Part shown: one piece after another, positions 1-7,095 of the stretch
Layout: every line of letters starts with the position of its first letter
Position numbering within the stretch: position 1 is the first letter of the stretch
DNA from: Victivallales bacterium
GTDB lineage: Bacteria > Verrucomicrobiota > Lentisphaeria > Oligosphaerales > Oligosphaeraceae
Length of the DNA: 10,132 nt
Assembly (NCBI GenBank): GCA_017543165.1
Contig: JAFYGL010000395.1
Span: 1 to 10,132, forward strand
Reading direction: 5' to 3'
Made by a program: the position numbers and the translations under genes
Notes under the pieces: model-generated
The model's input: only the letters and a program-made list of their open reading frames with translations
What the model was told of the DNA's origin: nothing
The model's database searches: none

Positions 1-126
1 ATTGTAATGGGTAGCATCCCCCACCCACCATCCGCTACTAACATAAGCCAGGAAGTTCGGGGTTGCAAGGGGCAAAACAAAGATGTCTTCATTACTACAC
101 TTTATATGGAATTTGATAAAAAGTAA
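1..126 (+). CDS. possible 3' end of an upstream gene (41 codons, then TAA)
   Basis: Frame 1 of the + strand is open from the window edge to a TAA at 124-126 and would encode the last 41 residues of a protein ending in DVFITTLYMEFDKK. The alternating hydrophobic/polar C-terminus looks like a beta-strand, and an inverted repeat follows 19 nt after the stop, as a terminator might. No family is recognised. A competing reading exists: a - strand frame over about 1-165 is also open and leaves the window without a convincing start codon. The stretch is too short to decide between them by codon use. Confidence 0.25.
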   Translation: MVMGSIPHPPSATNISQEVRGCKGQNKDVFITTLYMEFDKK

Positions 127-135
127 TAAAAAACT

Positions 136-196
136 TGTTCCACAAGGGAGTATGCAAGTGCCGCTCTACGGCACTTGCATACTCCCATAGGGAACA
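136..196. repeat. large perfect inverted repeat (18-bp arms, 5-nt loop)
   Basis: Arms 146-163 and 169-186 are exact reverse complements (18 of 18) around the loop CTCTA. After a 4-nt mismatched section the stem resumes for 6 bp (TGTTCC at 136-141 with GGAACA at 191-196). There is no T-run directly after the hairpin on the + strand. On the - strand it is followed by a T-rich stretch (covering 120-134), but no - strand gene leads into it. It could be a terminator for a gene ending at 126, a REP/MITE-like palindrome, or a structured leader before the symporter. The sequence alone does not choose. Confidence 0.8.
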
Positions 197-259
197 TAGC
201 GTTTTGAAATTACCTCTAAAGTTTGTGGAGGCAATTTTCTCTTGGCATCATTTACAATT

Positions 260-264
260 AGGAG
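260..264 (+). promoter_or_regulatory. ribosome binding site setting the symporter start
   Basis: AGGAG sits 8 nt before the ATG at 273. The frame stays open upstream to an alternative start at 135, but that extension would be translated through the long inverted repeat and has no Shine-Dalgarno sequence. The 273 start is therefore preferred. Confidence 0.8.
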
Positions 265-272
265 ATTTTGAA

Positions 273-2306
273 ATGCATTGGATTGACTGGAGCATTGTGG
301 CATTACTGGTGGCCCTGCTTGTTTTCACCCTCATCTACTGCCGCAGATTTGTCCGCAGCGCGGCTGACTTTCTGGCCGCAAACCGCAGCGCTGGACGATA
401 TCTTCTTACCATCACCAGCGGCATAGCAGGGACTGGTGCCATTTCAATCATAGCCGTGTTCGAACTGCATTTCAAGGCAGGCTTCACGCCGCAGTGGTGG
501 GGCTTCCTGTCAGGACCGCTGGCACTGCTAATCGCAATCACAGGATGGGTGTACTATCGGATGCGCGAGACACGCTGCCTTACAATGGCGCAGTTTTTTG
601 AGGTGCGCTACAGCCGCAATTTCCGCATTTTCAGCGGCCTTGTCGGCTGGCTGTCTGGCATTCTCAACTATGGCATATTCCCTGCGGTATCGGTGAAATT
701 CTTCATCTACTTCTGCAAACTGCCCGATTCCTTCAAACTGCCAGGCATTCCCTTCGAAATCAGCACATACGTCTGCCTGCTACTTGTCGCCATGACACTG
801 GGCTGCTATTTCGCCATCAATGGCGGGCAGGTGGGCATTATGCTCACGGACTTCGTCCAGGGCATGTTCTGCAACGCATCATTCCTTATACTGATGGTAT
901 TTTTCCTGTTCAAATTCAGCTGGGGCGACGTATCCGAAACACTGACTCAACTCCATGAAAAGACACCAAACGCCTCAATGCTGGACCCCTTCGCGACCAC
1001 GGGCATCAAGGATTTCAACATCTGGTATTTCGTCATGGGCATAATCAGCACTTTCTTCGGCACTGGCACATGGCAAGGCAATTCAGGCTATAACGCCTCC
1101 GCAAAAAACGCACATGAGGCGAGGATGGCAAACATGCTCGGCTCATGGCGTGTGCTGGTTCAAAGTTCACTTATACTGTTCATTCCAATATGCGCAATTG
1201 TTTTCTTCAACAATCCCAAATTCGCGACAGAGGCAAGCTCCGTCAACCAGGTCATTGCAGGTCTTCATGGGCAGGACATTTCCCAGGCGAGAGTGCCGAT
1301 GTTCCTCGCCACCCAGTTGCCAGTGGGCCTGATTGGACTTTTCGCCGCAGTGATGTTTGCAGCCATGCTTTCAACTGACGACACCAGCATGCACAGCTGG
1401 GGGACTATCTTCATCCAGGACGTGGTCATGCCCTTCCGCAAAAAACCATTCACTGAAAAAGGCCATCTTCTTGCCCTGAGGCTTTCAATCGTGTTTGTAG
1501 CATGCTTCGGCTTTCTTTTCAGCTATTATTTCAAGCAAACAGAGCATATTCTGCTTTTCTTCCAGATTACGGGAGCGATTTTCATGGGAGGGGCAGGCGC
1601 AGTGGTCATTGGCGGTCTCTACAGTCGCACTGGCACAACCGCGGGCGCATGGGTTGCCATGATTCTGGGTTCGGTTCTTTCATTGGGAAGCATTCTGCTT
1701 CAGCAGGTGTGGAAACCCTTCCTGGCTCCATGGCTTCTCAATACTTTTGCAGACGGCCCCTTTGCCGCATACATAGAGGCAAACAAGGAACAATTCCCTC
1801 TGAACGGAAGAGTCCTTTCATTCGGCATAACCTTCCTGGCTTTCACAAGCTACTTTCTTGTAAGCTGGATTGACAGAAAAATACATGATAAAAAACTGTT
1901 TGACCTGGACAAACTGCTCCATCATGGTGAATATGACATTGCTGGCGAACACCAGAAAAGCGGATGGAAACCAGGCCGTATATGGAGCAGACTAGGCCTC
2001 ACAGAGGAATTTTCCAAACTTGACAGGGTGATATTCTTCTGCTCCATTGGATGGACAATGATGTGGTTCATTGTCTTCCTTGTGATTACTTTCAATCGCT
2101 TTGTCCTGAAAATGAACGTGGACGGCTGGCTAAATCTTTGGAGAACCTATCTGATGCTGTCATTCTTCATCGGCGTTGGCACAACAATCTGGTTCTTCAT
2201 CGGCGGAATTGTGGACATAAGAAAACTTTTCCGCGCCCTTGCCAGCAGCAAACGCAATCAGAAGGATAATGGTCAAGTCATAAATGGGCGAAATGCAGGC
2301 GAATGA
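273..2306 (+). CDS. sodium:solute symporter family (SSF) transporter
   Basis: This 677-residue inner-membrane protein belongs by appearance to the SSS/SSF family, which couples Na+ (or H+) entry to uptake of sugars, carboxylates, amino acids or similar solutes. The start is ATG 273, which puts the first membrane helix at residues 7-23. The family pattern follows: DFLAANRSAGRY near 32-43 (the usual FFLAGR-type segment after TM1), LTMAQFFEVRYS at 103-114, TDFVQGM at 192-198, and LSTDDTSMHSW at 366-376, which corresponds to the Ser/Thr-rich helix holding the Na2 site. About 13-15 hydrophobic segments are visible. It is longer than the common SSF proteins of roughly 500-550 residues because of a loop near 150-162, a charged cytoplasmic stretch at about 595-640, and two further C-terminal helices. 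It converges with an aldolase/dehydrogenase gene, so a sugar-like substrate is plausible but unproven. Confidence 0.9.
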   Translation: MHWIDWSIVALLVALLVFTLIYCRRFVRSAADFLAANRSAGRYLLTITSGIAGTGAISIIAVFELHFKAGFTPQWWGFLSGPLALLIAITGWVYYRMRETRCLTMAQFFEVRYSRNFRIFSGLVGWLSGILNYGIFPAVSVKFFIYFCKLPDSFKLPGIPFEISTYVCLLLVAMTLGCYFAINGGQVGIMLTDFVQGMFCNASFLILMVFFLFKFSWGDVSETLTQLHEKTPNASMLDPFATTGIKDFNIWYFVMGIISTFFGTGTWQGNSGYNASAKNAHEARMANMLGSWRVLVQSSLILFIPICAIVFFNNPKFATEASSVNQVIAGLHGQDISQARVPMFLATQLPVGLIGLFAAVMFAAMLSTDDTSMHSWGTIFIQDVVMPFRKKPFTEKGHLLALRLSIVFVACFGFLFSYYFKQTEHILLFFQITGAIFMGGAGAVVIGGLYSRTGTTAGAWVAMILGSVLSLGSILLQQVWKPFLAPWLLNTFADGPFAAYIEANKEQFPLNGRVLSFGITFLAFTSYFLVSWIDRKIHDKKLFDLDKLLHHGEYDIAGEHQKSGWKPGRIWSRLGLTEEFSKLDRVIFFCSIGWTMMWFIVFLVITFNRFVLKMNVDGWLNLWRTYLMLSFFIGVGTTIWFFIGGIVDIRKLFRALASSKRNQKDNGQVINGRNAGE

Positions 2307-2333
2307 TGCCATGCAAGCGTCCTTGCAGAAAAA

Positions 2334-2373
2334 GGGGCTGTTGCAAAAACATTTCTGGTTTTGCAGCAGCCCC
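2334..2373 (-). terminator. rho-independent terminator between convergent genes
   Basis: Arms 2334-2348 and 2359-2373 pair over 15 bp with one G-T wobble around a 10-nt loop. Read on the - strand, the hairpin begins 7 nt after the stop codon of the aldolase/dehydrogenase gene and is followed by TTTTT (2329-2333 complement), a textbook intrinsic terminator. On the + strand it lies 27 nt after the symporter stop but lacks a T-run, so it would stop the symporter transcript less cleanly. A smaller 6-bp hairpin (TGCAAG 2312-2317 with CTTGCA 2322-2327) lies next to it. Confidence 0.85.
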
Positions 2374-2380
2374 GTCAAAA

Positions 2381-4300
2381 TTAGTGCAGCATGACCTGGC
2401 CGCCTGTCACTGGGATGGCCTGCCCTGTTTCGTAGTCCTGCTCCACACAGTACATGATTGCCTTTGCCACATCGGGCGGTGTGCAGCCGCGGCGCATAGG
2501 CACCTTGTCCTCATAGAAGCGCCTCACATCCTGGACGGTCTTTGCGCCAGGAACCTTGCCAGCCTGCAAATACTGAATAAACAGGCCTTTTTCAGGATGG
2601 CTCCATAGTGGCCCGTCGTAGAAGTTGCCAGGGCAGACGCTGTTGACCTTGATGCAGCTTGTCACCAGTTCCTTGGCAAAACTCTGGGTAAGACCGATGG
2701 TGCCGAACTTGGAACCAGCGTATGCGCCGTTCTTGTTGCTGCCTTCCAGACCACTCTTGGAATTGACCTGGACAATGTCCGACCACAGTCCCTTGCCATC
2801 CACAATCTGCGCAGCCATCACCCTGGAGACATACTTGCAGCAGAGGAAATAGCCAGTGTAGTTGATGTTGGTGACAAAGTCCCAGTCCTTCTTGGAGATT
2901 TCCATGACGGAGCCAGCGCGTACCACGCCTGCATTTGCCACCAGCAGGTCGATGCCGCCCACCTGGCGTGTAATGTCATCCACCATGGCCTCCACGGATT
3001 CCTCGTCGGAGATGTTCACCGCCACGGAGATTGCCCTGTCCGCGCCATATTTGTCGCAAAGTCCCTGGGCCGCCGCTGCGGCGCCTTCCACGTTCATATC
3101 GGCAATCACCAGAATGCCGCCATTGGCAGCAAGATATTCGGCAATGCCCAGGCCAAAGCCCTGCGCGCCGCCAGTGACCACGCAGATTCTGTTGTTGAGG
3201 CGCCCCGCTGTGGCCTTTGCGGCGATTTTGCGGCGGTATGCTTCGCCTTCGCAGTTCTCAATGTAGCCGTACTGTTCTTCAGTCAGATAGTTTGCGCCGC
3301 CGAATGCCTCCGCCAGTATTTCCACATTGCGGGCATTTTCCCATGCAAGCGCGGCGGCCTTTGCGTCCTTCAGTGTCGGTGCCGCGGCGACAACGCCCTT
3401 TCCAGGAAGTTCCACTATGCGGGGAACGTATCCCTTATTTGCGATGAAGTCCTGGATGCTGGCGCTGTTGGCCTCGCCAACGTATGCGAAACTCTTGGAA
3501 TACACGATCTGGTCGGGCATCAATGGCCCCTGTGTCGCATTGGCGGCACCTGCAAACATGACCACCGCCCTGCTGGAGGCGTCTGGCGCCAGAAGTGTAC
3601 GGAGTGCTGGCAATACAGCCAATGTTTCCTTGTCACATGCGGTGCTGACCTTGACCAGTTTGTCAAGCAGCCCTGCCGCCTGGTACTTGGCCTTCAGTTT
3701 TGCGGTCATGTCGCTGTAGAGTGCCTGGATTTCCTCAGGTGTATCAGCGCCCACGAACACGCCGTGGTTCTGGATGAAGAACACATGGGGCTGCGCACCC
3801 TTGGCGGCCTGGTAGTCAGACAGCAGTTTCTTTGCGGCCAGCGCCAGTGCAAAGCCAGGCGCCTCGTATTGCATCCAGGGTGCCTCTGGGAAAAGTTCCG
3901 CGCATATTGCCTTGCCGTCCTTGGCGCAGGTCATTCCGTTGATGAATGTGGGATGCAGGTGCACGATATACGTCCACTGGAACACCTCATGGAGAGGCGT
4001 CTCGATGGAAGGCCTGCCGCTGCCAGCGGGTTCCACTGCATTCTCGATGTATGCCTTCACCAGATTCTCAGTCGCTGGCTCGCAGGGCTTGCCCTTGATG
4101 TCAAACAACTCCCGCAACTTGGCACGGTTCACCTTGACGAAGTTCTCCGGCTTTATCGTGGCAAGAGCCACGCCGCTGGGCTTTATGTAAAGACTGTCCC
4201 CGTTCTTGACAGATGTGTTGCCACCGCCAAGAATCACGTAATCCGCGTCCGCGCCGTACAAGTTTGACAGGCGGGCGATGTTCTGCAATTTTTCCTGCAT
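2381..4300 (-). CDS. bifunctional class II aldolase / short-chain dehydrogenase, SrlD-like C-terminal half
   Basis: This 639-residue, probably cytosolic protein is a fusion. Residues about 1-340 form a class II aldolase domain (RhaD/FucA type). It has the start motif LGGGNTSVK (24-32), metal-ligand-type histidines in VHLHP (114 and 116) and NHG (179), and a likely catalytic Glu in the 99-104 segment IETPLH. Residues about 368-639 form an NAD(P)-dependent SDR with TGGAQGFG (376-383), Asp401 after beta-2, NAG (456-458), and the catalytic set Ser514, Tyr527 and Lys531. The overall plan matches the family annotated as rhamnulose-1-phosphate aldolase/alcohol dehydrogenase (RhaEW type), which usually has nearer 680-700 residues. 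The SDR half, however, recalls sorbitol-6-phosphate 2-dehydrogenase (SrlD): NSKSG, DKVPMRRGC and a VTGGQVM ending. The substrate is therefore open. It is the last gene of the ftsA-ftsZ direction and ends at a strong terminator. Confidence 0.88.
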   Translation of the reverse strand: MQEKLQNIARLSNLYGADADYVILGGGNTSVKNGDSLYIKPSGVALATIKPENFVKVNRAKLRELFDIKGKPCEPATENLVKAYIENAVEPAGSGRPSIETPLHEVFQWTYIVHLHPTFINGMTCAKDGKAICAELFPEAPWMQYEAPGFALALAAKKLLSDYQAAKGAQPHVFFIQNHGVFVGADTPEEIQALYSDMTAKLKAKYQAAGLLDKLVKVSTACDKETLAVLPALRTLLAPDASSRAVVMFAGAANATQGPLMPDQIVYSKSFAYVGEANSASIQDFIANKGYVPRIVELPGKGVVAAAPTLKDAKAAALAWENARNVEILAEAFGGANYLTEEQYGYIENCEGEAYRRKIAAKATAGRLNNRICVVTGGAQGFGLGIAEYLAANGGILVIADMNVEGAAAAAQGLCDKYGADRAISVAVNISDEESVEAMVDDITRQVGGIDLLVANAGVVRAGSVMEISKKDWDFVTNINYTGYFLCCKYVSRVMAAQIVDGKGLWSDIVQVNSKSGLEGSNKNGAYAGSKFGTIGLTQSFAKELVTSCIKVNSVCPGNFYDGPLWSHPEKGLFIQYLQAGKVPGAKTVQDVRRFYEDKVPMRRGCTPPDVAKAIMYCVEQDYETGQAIPVTGGQVMLH

Positions 4301-4307
4301 AATCAAT

Positions 4308-4313
4308 CCTCTT
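4308..4313 (-). promoter_or_regulatory. ribosome binding site of the aldolase/dehydrogenase gene
   Basis: On the - strand AAGAGG lies 7 nt before the ATG at 4300. A TTG two codons upstream (4306) is in frame but only 1-2 nt from this site, too close to use it. The ATG is therefore chosen. Confidence 0.75.
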
Positions 4314-4348
4314 TCTTGTGACTGTTCTGGCCCCGTCCAGGACCTATT

Positions 4349-5539
4349 CTATTTGCTAATGTTGACTCCCTTGTCTATTGCGATGCCGCGCCTGACGAAA
4401 GTTGGCCTGTCCAGCCATTCGTCCTTGTTGGCGGGCTGCGGGTCTTCGTGGAATATGCCCAGGCTGTCGCATGCGTCGTATGAGAATTCCAACTGGTGCT
4501 CTGCCGCCCCCTTGCTGCGCCTGCTCCTGGAAGGCCTGGCGTTGCCCGCCTGGTGCGCACCGTCGGTCTGGCTGAAATTGCCATTGAAGTGCAAGAGCAA
4601 AGTGACGCGGATTCTGCAATCCATCCCATTGTCCTCGCATGCGGCTGCCTCCATGATTCCGCTGGGCAGCATTTTTGACAGGCTGGAAAGCACATTGTCC
4701 AAATCAGTCTCGGTGCACTCACCGCTGACGCGCAGCAATGCAATCGCCCTGTCCACATTGTCAATGAACTTGGGTAGTTTGAACAATGGATTTTCCGCAA
4801 TATTTTCGCTTATTTCCGCTATCTTTTCAGAATTGCATTTTGCACGCGCGATGTAGCACTGTGGATTGCTGTCCACGCAAATCTTGGCGATCATCTCTGG
4901 ATTCATGTTGAAGAGATTTGTCTTTGCCAGCGGTATGGTCAGGTCCATGGCGGTTTCAGCCAGGAAATTCGCGGCCAATGCCAATGCCTTTGAGGCGGGG
5001 CAGTCCTTGTATTGTGCCAGAATGATGTCGTTGGGTGCCAGTATGACTGCACGGCAGAAAAGGGACAGGGAAGGCAGCACCTCGTCCGCATGCCTTTTGC
5101 GTTCCGCACTCTCGAAGTGGAAAGGCATGACGCAGAGCGCCATGACGGGCACATCGTTGTCGTTCTCCATTATGGTTAGCAATCCGTCCAGTGCGCCGCC
5201 AATGCCGCCAGCAAGGCCAGCCATCACGATGACCAGCCGCCGCCCGTCTAGCAATGATGCGATATTTTCCGCCTCGTCCCTGAGCAGCAGATTACCCATG
5301 GTCCAGTCGCCTGCGGTGCCGCCGCCATTCTGCGCCTCGTCGCCCAGGCGCAATGTGTTTATGCCAGCCTGCCGCGCAATCTCCAAATCTTTGGTATCCG
5401 CGTCTATGGCAAGACATTGCACATCCTCGCCGATGCCGACGTTTGCCAGGCTGCAAAGCGCATTTATACCCGTATGCCCCAATCCAATCACAAGGACAGG
5501 AGCCTGACTTTGACTTGTATTTTCATTGCTGCTTGCCAT
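4349..5539 (-). CDS. ftsZ: divergent FtsZ-like tubulin-fold protein
   Basis: This 396-residue protein has the FtsZ plan: nucleotide loop LGHTGINA (20-27), AIDAD (44-48), a T3-like LGDEAQNGGGTAGDW (65-79), PFHFE (139-143), PND (169-171), a C-terminal domain to about 318, a variable Arg/Ser-rich linker, and a terminal LDRPTFVRR (376-384). The last segment resembles the conserved FtsZ tail that binds FtsA. Normal FtsZ polymerises with GTP to form the division ring. Here the T4 signature GGGTGTG reads AGGIGGA (110-116) and the T7 loop that completes the GTPase site (NxDxxD) reads NMNPEM (211-216), so both Asp are gone. Polymerisation-driven hydrolysis may be weak or absent. Eleven extra residues follow the tail peptide. 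The gene starts 8 nt after the ftsA stop with no clear Shine-Dalgarno. An in-frame TTG at 5554, inside the ftsA end, is the alternative start. It could be the organism's only FtsZ or a paralogue. Confidence 0.85.
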   Translation of the reverse strand: MASSNENTSQSQAPVLVIGLGHTGINALCSLANVGIGEDVQCLAIDADTKDLEIARQAGINTLRLGDEAQNGGGTAGDWTMGNLLLRDEAENIASLLDGRRLVIVMAGLAGGIGGALDGLLTIMENDNDVPVMALCVMPFHFESAERKRHADEVLPSLSLFCRAVILAPNDIILAQYKDCPASKALALAANFLAETAMDLTIPLAKTNLFNMNPEMIAKICVDSNPQCYIARAKCNSEKIAEISENIAENPLFKLPKFIDNVDRAIALLRVSGECTETDLDNVLSSLSKMLPSGIMEAAACEDNGMDCRIRVTLLLHFNGNFSQTDGAHQAGNARPSRSRRSKGAAEHQLEFSYDACDSLGIFHEDPQPANKDEWLDRPTFVRRGIAIDKGVNISK

Positions 5540-5547
5540 CGTGTGTT

Positions 5548-6885
5548 CTACCAATTCGTCATAATCTTGAATATCTTCCCAACAATATCCAGCGTACTGC
5601 CGCCGCTTGACTTGTCATTCTTCAGCAGTTTCTTGATCTGATTGTCGGTAATGGCCATTCTCATCATGCCCAGCGGCACGATCCAGCGTGGGTCCTCCAG
5701 AAAATCGCCGCCTGTGGTGCACTGGTATTCGCTGCCTGGCTTTGCGATTTCAGCAGGCAGTTCCAGCACCCTGGAGGCGATGGAGCACACATTCGGCAGC
5801 ATGGCGCCGCCTCCTGAAATGAAGACCTTTCCATGTATCATGTCAAAGACATCGCTAGCCACAAGACGCCGCTTGACCAACTGGAAAATCTCCTCCACGC
5901 GCGCCTCCACTATGGCAACTATGCTTTCCATTGGAACTTCCCGCTCCTTCTGCCCGCCCTTGTGGCGCAGGCGAACTGTACGCTTGCCATCCTCGGAAGC
6001 AAGTTCCGCATATATGGAATCCAGGCTATGCACCAGATGCTGAGCCACCTCCCAGTCGATTTCCAGCCCCAGCATCAAATCATTCTCAATGTGGTTGCAG
6101 CCGATTGGAATGTGCCCGAACTCAATCAGCCCTGGCTTGGAATTCAGCGAATACAAAGTCAGGCCAGCGCCGATGTCAATTGCAAGGCTGTGCTTATCCC
6201 GTTCGCTGGCGTCATTCCTTGCGTATGTGGGGACTGTCGCAGTGTACAGGAAAACGGGCTCCATGCCATCGGTCGCTTCCTGCATCATGCGCTTGAGGGT
6301 GTAGTACCTGGGCTTGTTGGTGAAAATCGCCGCCTTCATGTACGCGTGCAGATTGCGGGTGAGCAGGTTGTTCACTTCGTATGTGATGCCCTGCTCCGTC
6401 TTGAAATAGCGCATGCACAAATGCAGCACCTCGTTTGCACCATCGATTTCCGAGACGCATTTTTCAATTCCGATTTTCTGCGCACGGAGCAAATCTTCCT
6501 CAGTGATCTGCTTGTTCCTGGCGCTCACGGCGGCCTCCACATTCTCTGCGTGAACAAACTGCCCTGCCACGCCAACGTACAGGATCGTGTCCCTGACATC
6601 CATGCCAGAATCAACCTCCGCCTCATGTATCGCCAGTTCAATCTGCCTGCGGACGGGGTCCACATTCAATATCTCGCCCTTGCGTATGTGGATCGGGAGA
6701 TTGCTGTCATCCACGTTGTTGCTGACGGCCCTGCCCATGCCGTAAATGCAAATCCTAGGGCAGTTATCATCCTCTGCATCGGAGGCAATGCCGCCAATGA
6801 GCACCTTTACCGTCTCAGTTCCAATCTCTATTACGGTGAACAACTCCGATGTGCCACCAGCGTCTGTATTTTTCTCATTCGGCAT
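5548..6885 (-). CDS. ftsA: cell division protein FtsA (divergent)
   Basis: This 445-residue actin-fold ATPase would tether FtsZ filaments to the inner face of the membrane. Motifs in order are: phosphate-1 loop VIEIGTETVKVLIG (18-31); a 1C/SHS2 region with HAENVEAAVSARNKQITEEDL near 112-132; phosphate-2 AIDIGAGLT (235-243), a variant of the usual DIGGGTT; and the adenosine motif VFISGGGAMLPN (354-365). A C-terminal IVGKIFKIMTNW (434-445) can form the amphipathic membrane-binding helix. The adjacent gene on the same strand is ftsZ-like and keeps the FtsA-binding tail, which supports a working pair. No ftsQ or mur gene precedes it: upstream is a divergent intergenic region. The ATG 6885 has an A/T-rich leader with no strong ribosome site. 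Confidence 0.9.
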   Translation of the reverse strand: MPNEKNTDAGGTSELFTVIEIGTETVKVLIGGIASDAEDDNCPRICIYGMGRAVSNNVDDSNLPIHIRKGEILNVDPVRRQIELAIHEAEVDSGMDVRDTILYVGVAGQFVHAENVEAAVSARNKQITEEDLLRAQKIGIEKCVSEIDGANEVLHLCMRYFKTEQGITYEVNNLLTRNLHAYMKAAIFTNKPRYYTLKRMMQEATDGMEPVFLYTATVPTYARNDASERDKHSLAIDIGAGLTLYSLNSKPGLIEFGHIPIGCNHIENDLMLGLEIDWEVAQHLVHSLDSIYAELASEDGKRTVRLRHKGGQKEREVPMESIVAIVEARVEEIFQLVKRRLVASDVFDMIHGKVFISGGGAMLPNVCSIASRVLELPAEIAKPGSEYQCTTGGDFLEDPRWIVPLGMMRMAITDNQIKKLLKNDKSSGGSTLDIVGKIFKIMTNW

Positions 6886-6939
6886 ATTTCAAATCACGGC
6901 AAAAATACCACTGAATACAATAGGTTCTTTGATTGGCGT

Positions 6940-6967
6940 AATGTAATGTTTTCTCACCTGCTGGCAA
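6940..6967 (-). promoter_or_regulatory. candidate sigma70-type promoter for ftsA
   Basis: On the - strand, TTGCCA (6967-6962), a 16-nt spacer and TACATT (6945-6940) make a moderate promoter match, which would place the 5' end about 45-50 nt before the ftsA ATG. The match is by eye in an A/T-rich region and other hexamers could serve. Confidence 0.3.
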
Positions 6968-6991
6968 TAGGCAAAATGAGATTTTTTATGC

Positions 6992-7029
6992 GCAAGGCCA
7001 TTAGCCGCCACTCTGGACGGAGGCCTTGC
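6992..7029. repeat. imperfect hairpin in the divergent intergenic region
   Basis: GCAAGGCC (6992-6999) pairs exactly with GGCCTTGC (7022-7029). Inside, CCGCCA (7005-7010) pairs with TGG-A-CGG (7014-7020) across a 3-nt loop, with one bulged A and an unpaired ATTAG. No T-run follows on either strand, so a terminator is unlikely. It may be an operator or a boundary element between the ftsA and regulator promoters. Confidence 0.5.
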
Positions 7030-7055
7030 AAACAAACTAACATGCACCACATTAT

Positions 7056-7080
7056 AAAGTAAACAATGGTAAATAAGAAA
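7056..7080 (+). repeat. direct repeat copy 1 (candidate operator)
   Basis: This 25-nt element matches 7135-7159 at 24 of 25 positions. It contains the core GTAAACAATGGT and lies upstream of the candidate -35 of the regulator promoter. Two conserved copies around one promoter suggest a binding site for a regulator, perhaps the GntR protein encoded just downstream. Confidence 0.7.
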
Positions 7081-7095
7081 ATCGATATCATTCAT

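Noticed and set aside
253..258. TACAAT as a -10 box for the symporter
   Set aside because: It would place the transcript start on the ribosome binding site, and no -35 hexamer stands at a suitable distance.
135..272. 46-codon N-terminal extension of the symporter
   Set aside because: It would translate the long inverted repeat and has no ribosome site. The ATG at 273 has AGGAG at proper spacing and starts at the first membrane helix.
2303..2608. 101-codon + strand frame starting at the symporter stop
   Set aside because: It crosses the terminator hairpin and then runs antisense to the conserved C-terminus of the dehydrogenase domain. The product is Cys- and His-rich without a fold pattern.
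3060..3130. GC-rich repeats around GCCGCCGCTGCGG as a possible tandem repeat
   Set aside because: They are explained by an alanine-rich helix (GAAAAAQGL) after the second beta-strand of the dehydrogenase domain.
4866..5507. 213-codon + strand frame opposite the ftsZ-like gene
   Set aside because: The product is rich in Ser, Pro, Ala and Arg with no domain. The opposite strand carries recognisable FtsZ motifs.
5833..7062. 409-codon open frame on the + strand opposite ftsA
   Set aside because: It lies antisense to a clear FtsA with all nucleotide-binding motifs, and its translation has no recognisable domain. It is a by-product of the codon composition of ftsA.
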